A DNA stretch of 64,000 bases. It comes from CAYOZN01 sp964408455 (GTDB lineage: Bacteria > Planctomycetota > Phycisphaerae > UBA1845 > UTPLA1). The notes under the pieces were generated by a model. It saw only the letters and a program-made list of their open reading frames with translations, did not search any database and had not been told where the DNA came from. A program made the translations under genes and the position numbers. Position 1 is the stretch's first letter. Every line of letters begins with the position of its first letter. Positions 25,240 to 34,667 of this stretch are shown piece by piece. The stretch is taken from assembly GCA_964408455.1 (NCBI GenBank), contig CAYOZN010000008.1, forward strand, positions 62,001-126,000, read 5' to 3'.

Positions 25240-26460
25240 TTACGATTCCGCCCGCACCTTCGCCGCCGGCGGCGCATTGGGATTGAGCGCCAGCTCCTCG
25301 AGCCGCTCGATCTGCTCGCGCAGGGCCTCGGCCTGCGGCGACTCGGGATAGTCGCGGATGACGGCCCGCGCCATGTCCAGCGCTTCGATGTAGCGCTCCT
25401 CGCGGACGAGGCTCATGATGTGGGCCTCCAGCTTCTGCCGCCGCTCAATCTCGGCATTCACTTCGAGCGTCGGCAGCTGCATGCGAAGGGCCTCGCACTC
25501 GTCGCAGCCGGGGAAGCGCTCGATGAAGGTACGTGCGGCGGCCAGGGCCTCTTCCCACTTTTTGCGCGTCACGAAGCGCTGCACCTCGTTGGCCATGCGG
25601 CGGCGCTGCTCGAGCTGGAAGGTGTGATGCTCGGTCTCCAGGCGCACCAGCAGCTGGCGGGCGTCGGCCGAATCGGGATGTCGCTGCTGGAGCTGCTGTG
25701 CCAGTTCGCGGGCACGGCCCCAGGCCGAGATACTGATCAGATCGTTCACCTGGCTGGTGACGGAACGGACGTCGTCCTTCTCGTGCATCTCGCGCGAATG
25801 TTCGACCTGCTGGACGATGCGTGCGGCGCGGTCGTCGTTCGGATACTTGCGTGCAAGTGCCTCGGCCATGTCACGGGCGGCGGCAAAGTCGCCCTGCGGC
25901 GTGAGGGCGCGGATGCGGGCGGAGGCGCTGCGGATCTCCTCGTCGGCGACCAGCTTCTTCTTGAGCTGCCGCTCTTCTTCCGAGAGGAGCGAGTTGTCGC
26001 GCAGATCCTCCAGCGTCGCGAGCAGGTCGCGCCAGGGAATCTGCGTCGAGGGCCGGGCCTCGCCGTTGACGTCGTTGGCGATGGCCTTGCCCAGGGCGGC
26101 GAGATGGTCCACCTCGGCCCGGCGGGCCTCGGCAGTCTGTTTCAGTTCGTATTGAAAGCGCTCCAGCCGCGTGAAGGAGGCATGCAGATCGCGCAGAACG
26201 AGCAACAGCGCCCACAGACCGACGAGCAGGCCGCTGGCGGCGATGCCCACGGCGACATACAGCAGAAACTCGGCGATGTCGTTGAAGGTGATGAAGGCCT
26301 GCTGATTGGACGTGCTGACCAGCGAGGTTTTCAGCAGCGACTTGGCGAAGCCGACGAGCAGGAACAGCAGAAGAACCGCGCTACCCATGTAGCGCAGCCA
26401 CGACGGCGTAAATGGTTCGCGACTTCGCGGCGGTCCTGATGGTTCAGGCAGGTCGCTCAT
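25240..26460 (-). CDS. Membrane-anchored coiled-coil / TPR-like protein
   Basis: About 406 residues, not recognised. Two membrane helices lie near residues 22-45 and 62-88. A long charged helical region then has repeated 35-40-residue units of the kind ALARKYPNDDRAARIVQQVEHS, QQRHPDSADARQLLVRLE, FIERFPGCDECEALRMQLP and VIRDYPESPQAEALREQIE. These look like degenerate tetratricopeptide repeats with a YP/HP turn. The protein would sit in the inner membrane and offer a scaffold. I start at ATG 26460. The open frame continues upstream without protein character. Function unknown. Confidence 0.6.
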   Translation of the reverse strand: MSDLPEPSGPPRSREPFTPSWLRYMGSAVLLLFLLVGFAKSLLKTSLVSTSNQQAFITFNDIAEFLLYVAVGIAASGLLVGLWALLLVLRDLHASFTRLERFQYELKQTAEARRAEVDHLAALGKAIANDVNGEARPSTQIPWRDLLATLEDLRDNSLLSEEERQLKKKLVADEEIRSASARIRALTPQGDFAAARDMAEALARKYPNDDRAARIVQQVEHSREMHEKDDVRSVTSQVNDLISISAWGRARELAQQLQQRHPDSADARQLLVRLETEHHTFQLEQRRRMANEVQRFVTRKKWEEALAAARTFIERFPGCDECEALRMQLPTLEVNAEIERRQKLEAHIMSLVREERYIEALDMARAVIRDYPESPQAEALREQIERLEELALNPNAPPAAKVRAES

Positions 26461-26776
26461 GCGTTGCTCGTCGGCGGGGAAAATATCGGCGGCGGGCCCG
26501 TGGTCGGCGCGGTCACTCCCTGCCCTGCTATTATTAGCCTTTGCCGCGTTCCGATCAAGATGCGTGAGGTTCAAATCGCCCCAATAACGGGACAAAGCGA
26601 GCCGCTGCAAAGCTGCGGCGCGCGCTTGCGGCTGCCGGCGGCCCGCGGCGTTTTGCGCCGCGCGTGCAGGCCAATGCCGGCCGGTCTTCGGTATTCGATG
26701 CAAAATCGGCTGCGCCGGAATGGCTTTCTATGGGACGCGTGCGGCCCGAATGCCGCCGGTGTAGGATCGGCCGGCC
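26461..26776. other. Spacer between divergent genes
   Basis: 316 bp between the coiled-coil gene and aroA, so it should contain both promoters. No clear promoter hexamers, palindrome or RNA gene was seen. Confidence 0.4.
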
Positions 26777-28069
26777 ATGAAGCTGTCCTCACAAGACGTC
26801 TCACTCAGCCCGCCTGCGACGATCGACCAGGGGGTAAGCCTGCCCGGCAGCAAGAGCCTGACACAGCGGGCGCTGCTGGCCGCGGCCCTGGCCAGGGGTT
26901 CTTCCGAGGTGCAGTATTTGCTGCTGTCGGACGACACGCGGCGCATGGTGGCGGCGTTGCAGGCGCTGGGCGCGGGCGTGGATGTCGACGAGGCGCGGCG
27001 CACGGCCGTCGTGCGCGGCGCCGGCGGTCACTGGCCGGCCGGCGAGGCGACGATCCACTCGGGGGATGCCGGCACGGTGGCACGGCTGATCACGGCGGCG
27101 GCCTGCGTCTCGCAGGGCCAATACACCATCGACGGATCGCCGCGCATGCGCGAACGCCCCATGGGGCCGCTGGTGAACGCCCTGCGCGATCTGGGCGCCA
27201 GGATCGGCTGCCGCGACACGGAGGGCTTTTTGCCGCTGACGATCTCGTCGCATGGGCTGCACGGCGGCAGCGTCACGATGCCGGGCACGCCGTCCAGCCA
27301 GTTCGTCTCGGCGATACTAATGGCAGCCCCGTGCGCTGCGAATGACGTGCTGCTGGATGTGCGCGGCCAGCTTCCCAGCCGCCCCTACGTCGAGTTGACG
27401 CTCGATGTCATGCGGGCGTTCGGCGTGGAGGCCGTGGCCGATGGCAACCGCTTCGTCGTCCCCGCGCCGCAGACCTATCGATCGGCGCAGTACGCGGTCG
27501 AGCCCGATGCATCGACCGCGGCGTACTTCTTCGCGGCGGCGGCGATCACCGGCGGCCGCGTGTCCGTCGAGAATCTGGGCGCGAGCAGCCGGCAGGGCGA
27601 CATGCGTTTTGTCGACAGGCTTGCGGACATGGGCTGCCGCGTCGAGCAGGGGCCGCGGCACACGATCGTGCGCGGGCCGGCGGAGGGCCGCCTGCGTGGC
27701 ATCGATGTGGACATGAGCGACATGCCCGACCAGGTGCAGACGCTGGCGGTGCTTGCCGTCTTTGCCGATGGTCCCACGCGCATCCGCAACGTGGCCAATT
27801 TGCGGCTCAAGGAGACGGATCGGCTGTATGCCCTGTCGCAGGAGCTTGGATCGCTGGGGGCCGAGACCGAGATACACGACGATGGCATCCTGATACGGCC
27901 GGCAGATGCACCGCGGGCCGCGGCCATCAACACGTACGGCGATCATCGCATGGCGATGAGCTTTGCCCTGGCGGGTCTGCGGCTGGATGGCGTGATCATT
28001 CGCAACGCGGGATGCATCAGCAAGTCGTTCCCCGAGTTCTTCACCGTGTGGAATGAACTGGGACGCTGA
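26777..28069 (+). CDS. aroA: 3-phosphoshikimate 1-carboxyvinyltransferase (EPSP synthase)
   Basis: Shikimate-pathway enzyme that joins PEP to shikimate-3-phosphate, of 430 residues (normal length). Key motifs are PGSKSLTQRALLAAALA at 23-39 with Lys26, SGDAGTVARL where most members have an N-A-G-T-A/T-x-R motif, R-M-R-E-R-P-M, SSQFVSAILMAAP, MPDQVQTLAVLA, LRLKETDRL and YGDHRMAMSFALAGL. The DAGTVAR version of the PEP-site loop is slightly unusual. No other aromatic-amino-acid gene is adjacent. No strong ribosome site is visible just before the ATG. Confidence 0.94.
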   Translation: MKLSSQDVSLSPPATIDQGVSLPGSKSLTQRALLAAALARGSSEVQYLLLSDDTRRMVAALQALGAGVDVDEARRTAVVRGAGGHWPAGEATIHSGDAGTVARLITAAACVSQGQYTIDGSPRMRERPMGPLVNALRDLGARIGCRDTEGFLPLTISSHGLHGGSVTMPGTPSSQFVSAILMAAPCAANDVLLDVRGQLPSRPYVELTLDVMRAFGVEAVADGNRFVVPAPQTYRSAQYAVEPDASTAAYFFAAAAITGGRVSVENLGASSRQGDMRFVDRLADMGCRVEQGPRHTIVRGPAEGRLRGIDVDMSDMPDQVQTLAVLAVFADGPTRIRNVANLRLKETDRLYALSQELGSLGAETEIHDDGILIRPADAPRAAAINTYGDHRMAMSFALAGLRLDGVIIRNAGCISKSFPEFFTVWNELGR

Positions 28070-28549
28070 CGGTGGTCGCGCTGTGCCGGTTCGGAAAAGG
28101 AGTCCGGGCAAGCCGCTACGTTCAGCCGGTTTTTACGCCATTGTGAAGTGGTAAGAGGCACCGGTAGACCGCTGGAACTGTTCTGATGGCGGCCGGGCGA
28201 GAAGTCAAAGGCGGCACGGTGAGCAACTCGGCGGCATCCTTACCGGTATAAACGCTGCAAGAATAATGCAGCTGCACACAAGGGTGCTCGAGTCAGGCTG
28301 CAAGGCGTGAGGCGTACGCCCGTCTGCCTCGCTGAGCGCCGGAGTCGCTCACGGTGCCTACCATTTACATACCTCATAAATCGGCAAATGCAAACCAAAT
28401 CGGATTTTTTCTGCGCCGGCGTGCCGATACTGCGCACCTGCGTCCGTGCATGCATCGCGAAAAACCGGCGGATAATCGATTATTGACTTGACAGGCAGCG
28501 ACGGCATGCGCAGGACCGGGCCACCAGTGCCGTGGGTATTGCACTGCGA
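28070..28549. other. Spacer of about 480 bp between convergent genes
   Basis: Lies between the 3' ends of aroA and the HEAT-repeat gene. No coding frame with protein character and no terminator with a T-run was recognised. Confidence 0.4.
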
Positions 28550-31072
28550 TCATCCTGATGCCGAGGCAGGGCGGCTGGTGGCGTCGCCCGGCGCCCGCGT
28601 CAGCTCGGCCAGGGCCGCCGCCTTCTGTTCGGATGTGGCGTCCGGCGGATAGCCGTTCCAGCCGGGGCTGAGCCGCCGGGCACATTCTATCAGCCGCCGC
28701 TCGACGTCTGGTGCCGGTCGTGCGGCACCGTCGCCGGCCAGCACGCCGCGCAGGCCCGGCAGCACCAGCTCGCGCCCGAAGGCCGCCAGCCGGGTCTCCG
28801 CCTCCGGGCTGGTGAGCAGTTCGTCGAGCAGCTCGGCGATGACGGCGTCGCGCCGCTGCACCGCGAGGCGCCGAACCTGGTCGAGGTCCGCGCGGCGCTG
28901 TGTCTCCGTCGCGCTCAATTGCGGTGCAATACGCTCGGCTGCCGCCAGCACGGCGGCGAATTCACCGGCTTCGCGGGCCTGCTCGGTCCGCCGCCGCAGG
29001 CAATCCAGAACGGCCATCAACAATTCGTCGCGATGCCGCGATATTTCGGGAGCTTCGCCCGTCTGGAGCTGCGCGATGAGGGCCTCGTACATGCCGTAAC
29101 GGATGCTCGCCTCCACCAGCCGGCCGACGAGTTCCTCCGCGCGGCCGGCGCCGGACGAACGGCTGAGCAGCACGGCTTCTTCGAGGCACTTGATTTCGGC
29201 GGCGGCTTCGTTCTGCTCGGAAAGCGCGGTGGACATGGCATCCAAGAGGCGCAGCCGGTCCGCGGCCCCGAGCTGCTCATAGATATCGGTGCGGTTCTTG
29301 AGACCGCGGAGCAGCGCGACGCGCCGTCGCGAGGCGGGCTGATCGCCGACCAGCGCGAAATCCGCGGCATGGTTGAGCTGATCGAGCGGCGGCATGCGGG
29401 CCGCGATTTCGAGATAGGCATCCCACGCCTTTCGACGAACCGAGGCATCCTGTTCCCGCCGGCTGTCGAGGCGCGCCCCCAATGCGGCAAGGTCGACTGC
29501 GCTGCGCCCGCAGCGGGCGAGCACGGCCACGGCCGCCATGCGCAGCTCGGACTCATCCGTCTCCAGAAGCGGGCGTACGTCCTCGGCCGCCGTGACGTCG
29601 GCATAGATGGACATGGCCAGGGCGGCCGCGCGGCGGACGCCGACAGTCGACCCCGTGAGCATCTCCTGCTTCAGGAAGCGCCGGAATTGCGGCGAGCCGA
29701 TGCGGCCCATGGCCTCGATGAACTGCTCGCGCAGCCAGGGGTCGGACTGCGGAATCGATTCGAGCCGGGCGAGCAGCGCGTCTGCGATGCGGCGGACCGT
29801 GTCGGCGTCGGCGGCGTTGGGCCGGGCGAGAACGCCCAGTGCCATCGCCGCTTCACCCACGACGATCGGCGCCGAGTCATCCAGCCGCTCGAGCAGCGTG
29901 GGAATGGCCGTGGGATCGTCGAGCCGGCCGAGGGCGGCCACCTGGGCCGCTCGCACCCGGGCATCGGGCTCCACCTGGATCGACTCGCGCAGCCGCAGGA
30001 CCGAACGGGCGATGCGCAGATCGCCCGCCATGATTGCCGCCCGCCTCCGGATATCCGAGTCGGAATCGATGAGCATCTCGATGAGATACGACCGGATATC
30101 CTGGCGTATCTCCTTTCCGTCGGTGATCTGCGCATTGACCAGATCGAGCCCGAGGCTCCGCAGCGGCGCCTGGTCGTCGCGGAGGAATTTGAGCAACTGA
30201 TCGGGCTGCTCGGCAATCGGTGTGCGGTGATATAGCTCGCGCGCGAAGGAAAGCAGCCGGGCGGCAAGAATGTCCCGCTCGGCGGCCAATCGCTGGTTTT
30301 CCAGGGCGCGGCGCTGGTTGATTTCGCTCAGCCATTCTTCGGCGGACATGTCAGCCCGGCCGGCCCACCACTCGCGAACGGACTGAAGGTCGACAAACGT
30401 CACGCCCGCGACCGTCTGCATGGCATTCATGGCGGCAAGGCACACCCGCTCGTCTTCGTCCGACAGAAGCCCCGCAAGGGCGGTGATGACGTGAAAGTCC
30501 TCCCCCAGGCGGCCGATGGCGCCGATGGCCGCCCTGCGCCGCTCGATGAGGAGCGCGCCATTGCCGGCAATCGACTTGAGCTTCTTCAGCACCGAGCCAC
30601 GGTCGAAGGCACGCAGCGCCGCGACGATGTCGTTATCCAGTGCGCCATTTTCCCCGCCCAGCAGTTGAATCAGCGGCTCGATCAGCGCCACCGCTGGCGA
30701 CTCTCCATTCCCCATGGCGCGGCAGACGGCCTGGCGTGCGGCAAGATCGCCGGAAGAAGCGAGGACTTCGACCAGCAGCCGCGTGGCTTCGTCGGAATTC
30801 GCACGAAGCAGCCGCCGCGCGCCGAGTTCCCGCGCTTCGCCGGTGTTGTTGCCGGTGATGAGCTTGGCCAGTTCCTGGAGTTCGGCTGCATCCGTGGCGG
30901 CGGCCGAAGTGGTTGGCTGTGCGGTGGAATCGGCGGGACTGGCCGGGGCATCGTGTTGCCGGGCTTCCGGAGGCGCAGAACTTGCCTGAGAAGACGCGGG
31001 CGCTTCCGGCGGGGCTGCATAGGCCCAGCCAAGGAAGCAAAGCGGCAGTATGACCGTGATCAGGCGCGACAC
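28550..31072 (-). CDS. Exported HEAT-repeat protein
   Basis: 840 residues. A signal peptide (about 1-19, ending AYA) is followed by an Ala/Pro/Ser/Thr-rich linker to about residue 60. Then come helical repeats typical of HEAT/PBS-lyase type, for example LVEVLASSGDLAARQAVCRAMG, LLSDEDERVCLAAMNAMQ, LIDSDSDIRRRAAIMAGDL, DARVRAAQVAALGRLDDPTAIPTLLERLDD and LLETDESELRMAAVAVLARCG. It probably forms an extracytoplasmic scaffold. The C-terminal third is helical without clear repeats, and a comparable YPPDATSEQKAAALAEL segment lies near the end. Single gene, function unknown. Confidence 0.7.
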   Translation of the reverse strand: MSRLITVILPLCFLGWAYAAPPEAPASSQASSAPPEARQHDAPASPADSTAQPTTSAAATDAAELQELAKLITGNNTGEARELGARRLLRANSDEATRLLVEVLASSGDLAARQAVCRAMGNGESPAVALIEPLIQLLGGENGALDNDIVAALRAFDRGSVLKKLKSIAGNGALLIERRRAAIGAIGRLGEDFHVITALAGLLSDEDERVCLAAMNAMQTVAGVTFVDLQSVREWWAGRADMSAEEWLSEINQRRALENQRLAAERDILAARLLSFARELYHRTPIAEQPDQLLKFLRDDQAPLRSLGLDLVNAQITDGKEIRQDIRSYLIEMLIDSDSDIRRRAAIMAGDLRIARSVLRLRESIQVEPDARVRAAQVAALGRLDDPTAIPTLLERLDDSAPIVVGEAAMALGVLARPNAADADTVRRIADALLARLESIPQSDPWLREQFIEAMGRIGSPQFRRFLKQEMLTGSTVGVRRAAALAMSIYADVTAAEDVRPLLETDESELRMAAVAVLARCGRSAVDLAALGARLDSRREQDASVRRKAWDAYLEIAARMPPLDQLNHAADFALVGDQPASRRRVALLRGLKNRTDIYEQLGAADRLRLLDAMSTALSEQNEAAAEIKCLEEAVLLSRSSGAGRAEELVGRLVEASIRYGMYEALIAQLQTGEAPEISRHRDELLMAVLDCLRRRTEQAREAGEFAAVLAAAERIAPQLSATETQRRADLDQVRRLAVQRRDAVIAELLDELLTSPEAETRLAAFGRELVLPGLRGVLAGDGAARPAPDVERRLIECARRLSPGWNGYPPDATSEQKAAALAELTRAPGDATSRPASASG

Positions 31073-31877
31073 GGGGCGACCAGATTCCTTTTACACGGGC
31101 GCGGTAACCGCCGTCGCAGCATCTGCTCGACGGGTCCGTTCAGCCGCTGGAGTTGTTGGCATGAGACTCTGTTGTTTCTAGCACACGGTTAACGTATCGT
31201 CAATTCAGACCGAAGTCTGACAGCGTTGCGAACCATTGCGCGGCGCCAGTCGCGTAGCGCCGGAAGCGACTGAAATCCCGTCCCGCGCGAAGCTGCGGTC
31301 GATCGCGGCGATGCGCGGGCCTGATTCATTATCCGATTAATCTGACAATCCCCATGATGTACTTCGCGATCCATGCCCGACGGGTTCATGGAGATTGTCG
31401 CAGGTGCCCTGCTACCGGTGCGACGCTTTCGGACGCAAAGAGGGGCGGAAGCGCGCGCTTTGAACGACAACGCCCGCGTGCATTTTGAGATCGATGCGGA
31501 ACCGCGCTCGTCGGCGACGCATTGCGGCGCCTGGGACGGGTGGGGCGCCCATAAGATGTGCCTGGGCGGAACCGCGCACCGCCCGGCGACACGGGCGATT
31601 CGATTGCAGCTAACTGCCGGAAATAACGGCGGCTGTATTCGGAACTCATGTCCCCGGCGCCCAACTGTGCACCCCAGGGTGCTAAGCCGTGGCGAAACAT
31701 GAAGTTATGGTTTGGCGGACGGCCCGGATAACCGGGCGGGACCCAGCATCAAACGACCCGCATTAGCGCTTCCGGCGGGGATTTCATCGTGCAACCGCCT
31801 CGTGGACCGATCATAAAATACTGGGTGAAGATGACGTGCCTCGCGGGCATGCTAAGATGCAGCCCTGAAAGCAGCTT
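31073..31877. other. Gene-poor spacer of about 800 bp
   Basis: Lies between two divergent genes and presumably holds both promoters. A hairpin GCCCGG-ATAA-CCGGGC occurs near 31722-31740 without a following T-run. Short open frames on both strands look spurious. Confidence 0.4.
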
Positions 31878-33209
31878 ATGTTGAATGCAGCCAACACATA
31901 TCGGTATTCGGGCCGGCCGTCGCGATGGCGTCCGGCATTCTTCGTAGTAATGGTGTCCGCCTGGGCATTGACGTCGGTCGCCCCGGCATGGTCGCAGGAA
32001 AAATCGGACAAATCGAAGCGCTCCGCGCCGCCCCCCGGCGTAAAGGCGACCGCCCGCACCCACCCCAACGATCCGGCCCTGTGGGACGTCGATGCCATGA
32101 TGGAGGAGGCGGTCAAGCAGATCGCCCGCCGCTACAACCTCAACGCCGACCAGGAACAATACACCCGCCTGCTGCTGACGCAGCGCGTGCGGTCATTCCT
32201 CGATGAACACGAGTCCGAGGTGCGCCAGCTCCTTCAGGAATCGGCCGAGATGCGCACCGGCCTGCGCCCCAACGACGCCACGGCCAAGATGGTATGGGCG
32301 GCGCGTGCCCTGCCCCTCTATGAGGAGGCCACCAGGGCCATCCTCGAAGGCAACGAAGAGTGGGGCGATATTCTCGACGAGCAGCAGAAAGTCACGCACG
32401 ATAAAGACCTGAAGCTGATGCAGTCGAACTTTGCCGCCGTCACCCGGACGTTAAAGACGTGGGAGAACCCGCCCAACGTGACGCAGGTGAGCGACAAGCC
32501 GGTGGTCTCCGATCCCGGCACCGGCACGACGGCGCCTCCGTCCAACCGCGTGATGCCGGTGGAAGATCACTGGCGCGCCTACGTGACCATTTTCATCCAG
32601 GCATACAGCCTGGACGAAAAGGCGCGGAATTCCGCCCGCGACAAGATCCACAAGGAGCAGTACGCCAAGGCGAAGCAGTATCGCGACCAGAAGAAGGACC
32701 AGTTCGCCTCGGTGCAGAAGCAGCTTGCCGAGCTCGAAAAGGGCAGGAAGGGCGGCGATGCGCAGCGCGACGACGAACGCGAACGCCGGCTCGAAGAGCG
32801 CCAGCGGGAACTGGAGCAGCCCATCTACGAGCTGTTCGTCGAAATGGATCGCCGCCTGAAGGCCCTGCCCACGCGCGAGCAGGAAGCCAGCGTCGACGAG
32901 GCCATGAAGAAGCAGCTCGACGCCTATTACGAGAAGCTCTCCGGAAAGCGCGAAAAGGCGAAGGAGCCCAACGGTACAACCGCCGGCGCCAGCGCCACGG
33001 CCGGATCGAAAGAAAAGCCGGACAACTCGGACAAGCCGGCCGGGCAGCCGGCTGGTGACACACCCAAGTCACCCTCAGGTGGCGAAAAGCCGGCCGAAGA
33101 TGCGGACAAGACGCCGCCCAAGCCCGCCGAACCGGATGCGGACGATGGCGGCGCCCAGCCGGGCTCCGACATTCCGCCACCGGAGAAGCCGTCCGACCGG
33201 GCCGCGTGA
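31878..33209 (+). CDS. Exported charged coiled-coil protein
   Basis: About 443 residues, family not recognised. A hydrophobic segment near residues 20-38 ending APAWS-Q is probably a signal peptide. Residues about 60-200 are helical. Residues about 230-355 are strongly charged and predicted coiled coil (KQYRDQKKDQFASVQKQLAELEKG, RERRLEERQRELEQ). The last 90 residues are a low-complexity Pro/Lys/Glu/Asp/Gly tail. Such proteins are frequent in Planctomycetota secretomes. It stands alone, followed by a clear terminator. Function unknown. Confidence 0.62.
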   Translation: MLNAANTYRYSGRPSRWRPAFFVVMVSAWALTSVAPAWSQEKSDKSKRSAPPPGVKATARTHPNDPALWDVDAMMEEAVKQIARRYNLNADQEQYTRLLLTQRVRSFLDEHESEVRQLLQESAEMRTGLRPNDATAKMVWAARALPLYEEATRAILEGNEEWGDILDEQQKVTHDKDLKLMQSNFAAVTRTLKTWENPPNVTQVSDKPVVSDPGTGTTAPPSNRVMPVEDHWRAYVTIFIQAYSLDEKARNSARDKIHKEQYAKAKQYRDQKKDQFASVQKQLAELEKGRKGGDAQRDDERERRLEERQRELEQPIYELFVEMDRRLKALPTREQEASVDEAMKKQLDAYYEKLSGKREKAKEPNGTTAGASATAGSKEKPDNSDKPAGQPAGDTPKSPSGGEKPAEDADKTPPKPAEPDADDGGAQPGSDIPPPEKPSDRAA

Positions 33210-33263
33210 GACCTGTCGCCCGCCGCCGGGCGATGCAGCATTTTCAATCAGCGAAGTTTGACC

Positions 33264-33291
33264 ACCGGGGCCGTTTGGCCCCGGTTTTTTT
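33264..33291 (+). terminator. Intrinsic terminator
   Basis: ACCGGGGCC-GTTT-GGCCCCGGT is a perfect 9-bp stem with a tetraloop, followed at once by a run of T. It is 55 bases after the coiled-coil gene's stop. Confidence 0.92.
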
Positions 33292-33749
33292 GTGGAATTC
33301 CGAATTCCTGGAAGTGCCGGTGTCGCGGTCGTCGAGTGCCCTGCCGCCCCATGGTCGCGACCGATTACCAGCCATTCTGGCGGAACGGGGAGCACTTCTA
33401 ATGGGTAGAGAGCGGTCGGTGGCGTCTCAGCGGCGCCGGGCGAAATCCGTCACGTTCGTCCTGATGCGCCCCGGCGCGCTCCGCTTTGCATCGGATTGCA
33501 TCGCGTATTTTTCTGGTGAGGCGTCTCACCCGATCGCAAAATGGAGCTTTCGATGCGACGTCCGCCGCAGTCAGAAAAAAAACCCGGAAAAATTTCGCTG
33601 CGTCAGTCTGGTGTATTCAGGATCATCAAGGCCGCCACGTGGGCCGGCAAATCGTTTGCGGGGCAATTGTCAGATGCGGGCGGCGATTGACCCAGCTGCA
33701 ATCACCGCGGCCGCACTAGCTGGCTTTGCAGAAAGTTTCGGGCGGAATC
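33292..33749. other. Spacer of about 460 bp
   Basis: No supported gene. It holds one small inverted repeat, GGTGAG-GCGT-CTCACC, near 33515-33530, in an AT-richer stretch with a run of A at about 33574-33582. Confidence 0.4.
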
Positions 33750-34151
33750 ATGCGGATTGAAATCTCTGCGGCGTTCGCACTCGGCATATTGGTGCCGGTG
33801 CTGGAGACGATACGGCGCGGCATCGGTCACTGGCGCGTGGACTTCACGACCATGTTTACCGATTACGTCGCCGGCGCGCTGCTGCTGGTGGCCGGCGTGC
33901 AGGCGGTGCGGCGTGCGCAAAGTGCGGGACTGTGGCTGGTGCTCGCGTGGTCGTGGATGGCCAGCATGATGAGCGGCAGCTTCTGGTCGCACATCGAGTA
34001 CACCGGGCGCGGGCTCGCAAATGAACCGAACAACGGCGCCGTGCTGCTCGTGAAGGGGCTATTGTGGACGACGTGCGTGGCCGGGTTGATTCTGTCGTTC
34101 AGGCGTTTCGCAACACAATCTTCAACCGCCAGGGCCGGCGCTCGCGATTAA
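33750..34151 (+). CDS. Small four-helix membrane protein
   Basis: 133 residues, not recognised. Four hydrophobic segments span nearly the whole protein: about 3-20, 38-55, 62-78 and 96-115. A short soluble loop (SHIEYTGRGLANEPNNG) lies between the third and fourth. The ATG at 33750 follows GGGCGGA by a few bases. An upstream TTG at 33726 would add eight residues. Its TAA and the stop of the convergent RCK_N gene share the bases TTAA. Function unknown. Confidence 0.6.
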   Translation: MRIEISAAFALGILVPVLETIRRGIGHWRVDFTTMFTDYVAGALLLVAGVQAVRRAQSAGLWLVLAWSWMASMMSGSFWSHIEYTGRGLANEPNNGAVLLVKGLLWTTCVAGLILSFRRFATQSSTARAGARD

Positions 34152-34570
34152 GAAAGGAAGTTGTTGATCCGGCGGTAGAACTCCTGGGCCACCGCCTGCT
34201 CCGCCACGATGACCTCGTCGGCCCCGCGCTGGAGGGCTTGCAGGCCCGTCGAGGTGTACCGGGTGCTGGCGATGATGTGGATCTCGGGCCGGATGCGGTG
34301 GGCGATCTCGGTGGCCTTCAGTGCCGATTCCTCGTCGGGGATGGCCAATGCCAGCACCGATGCGGTCTCGACGCCGGCCTTGCGCAGGATCGCCTCGTCG
34401 GCGATGCTGCCTTCGACGACGTTGACGCCGAGCGTACGCTGCGCGTCGCAGGTCAGCGGGTTCATCTCGACCACGACGTACGGGATGCCGCGATCGCGCA
34501 TGTACTCGGCGATGAAGCGGCCGCCGACGCCGAAGCCGGCGATGATGACGTGGTTTTTCAGTGGCGACAT
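34148..34570 (-). CDS. Stand-alone RCK_N (TrkA-N) domain protein
   Basis: 140 residues with a Rossmann nucleotide-binding domain: HVIIAGFGVGGRFIAEYM (Gly-rich loop at about 10-15), VVVEMNPLTCD with the acidic residue ending strand 2, VVEGSIADEAILRKAGVETASVLALAIPDEESAL, then IIASTRYTSTGLQALQRGADEVI. These are the marks of RCK_N domains that gate K+ channels and transporters. No channel pore helices, TrkA-C domain or transporter gene is attached, so it may bind a channel encoded elsewhere. The start ATG 34570 follows a TATAAT sequence at 34580-34585 (minus strand), so a short leader is possible. Confidence 0.82.
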   Translation of the reverse strand: MSPLKNHVIIAGFGVGGRFIAEYMRDRGIPYVVVEMNPLTCDAQRTLGVNVVEGSIADEAILRKAGVETASVLALAIPDEESALKATEIAHRIRPEIHIIASTRYTSTGLQALQRGADEVIVAEQAVAQEFYRRINNFLS

Positions 34571-34667
34571 CGGATGCCTATTATAGGGCTGGTTCGAAAG
34601 GGGGCGACATTGCGCCCGATTGGGCTGTCCAGAATGGCTGGGGTGAAACCGCGGGCGACTCATTCTT

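Noticed and set aside
31722..31740. Hairpin GCCCGG-ATAA-CCGGGC as riboswitch or terminator
   Set aside because: Short stem, no T-run, and no surrounding conserved aptamer features.
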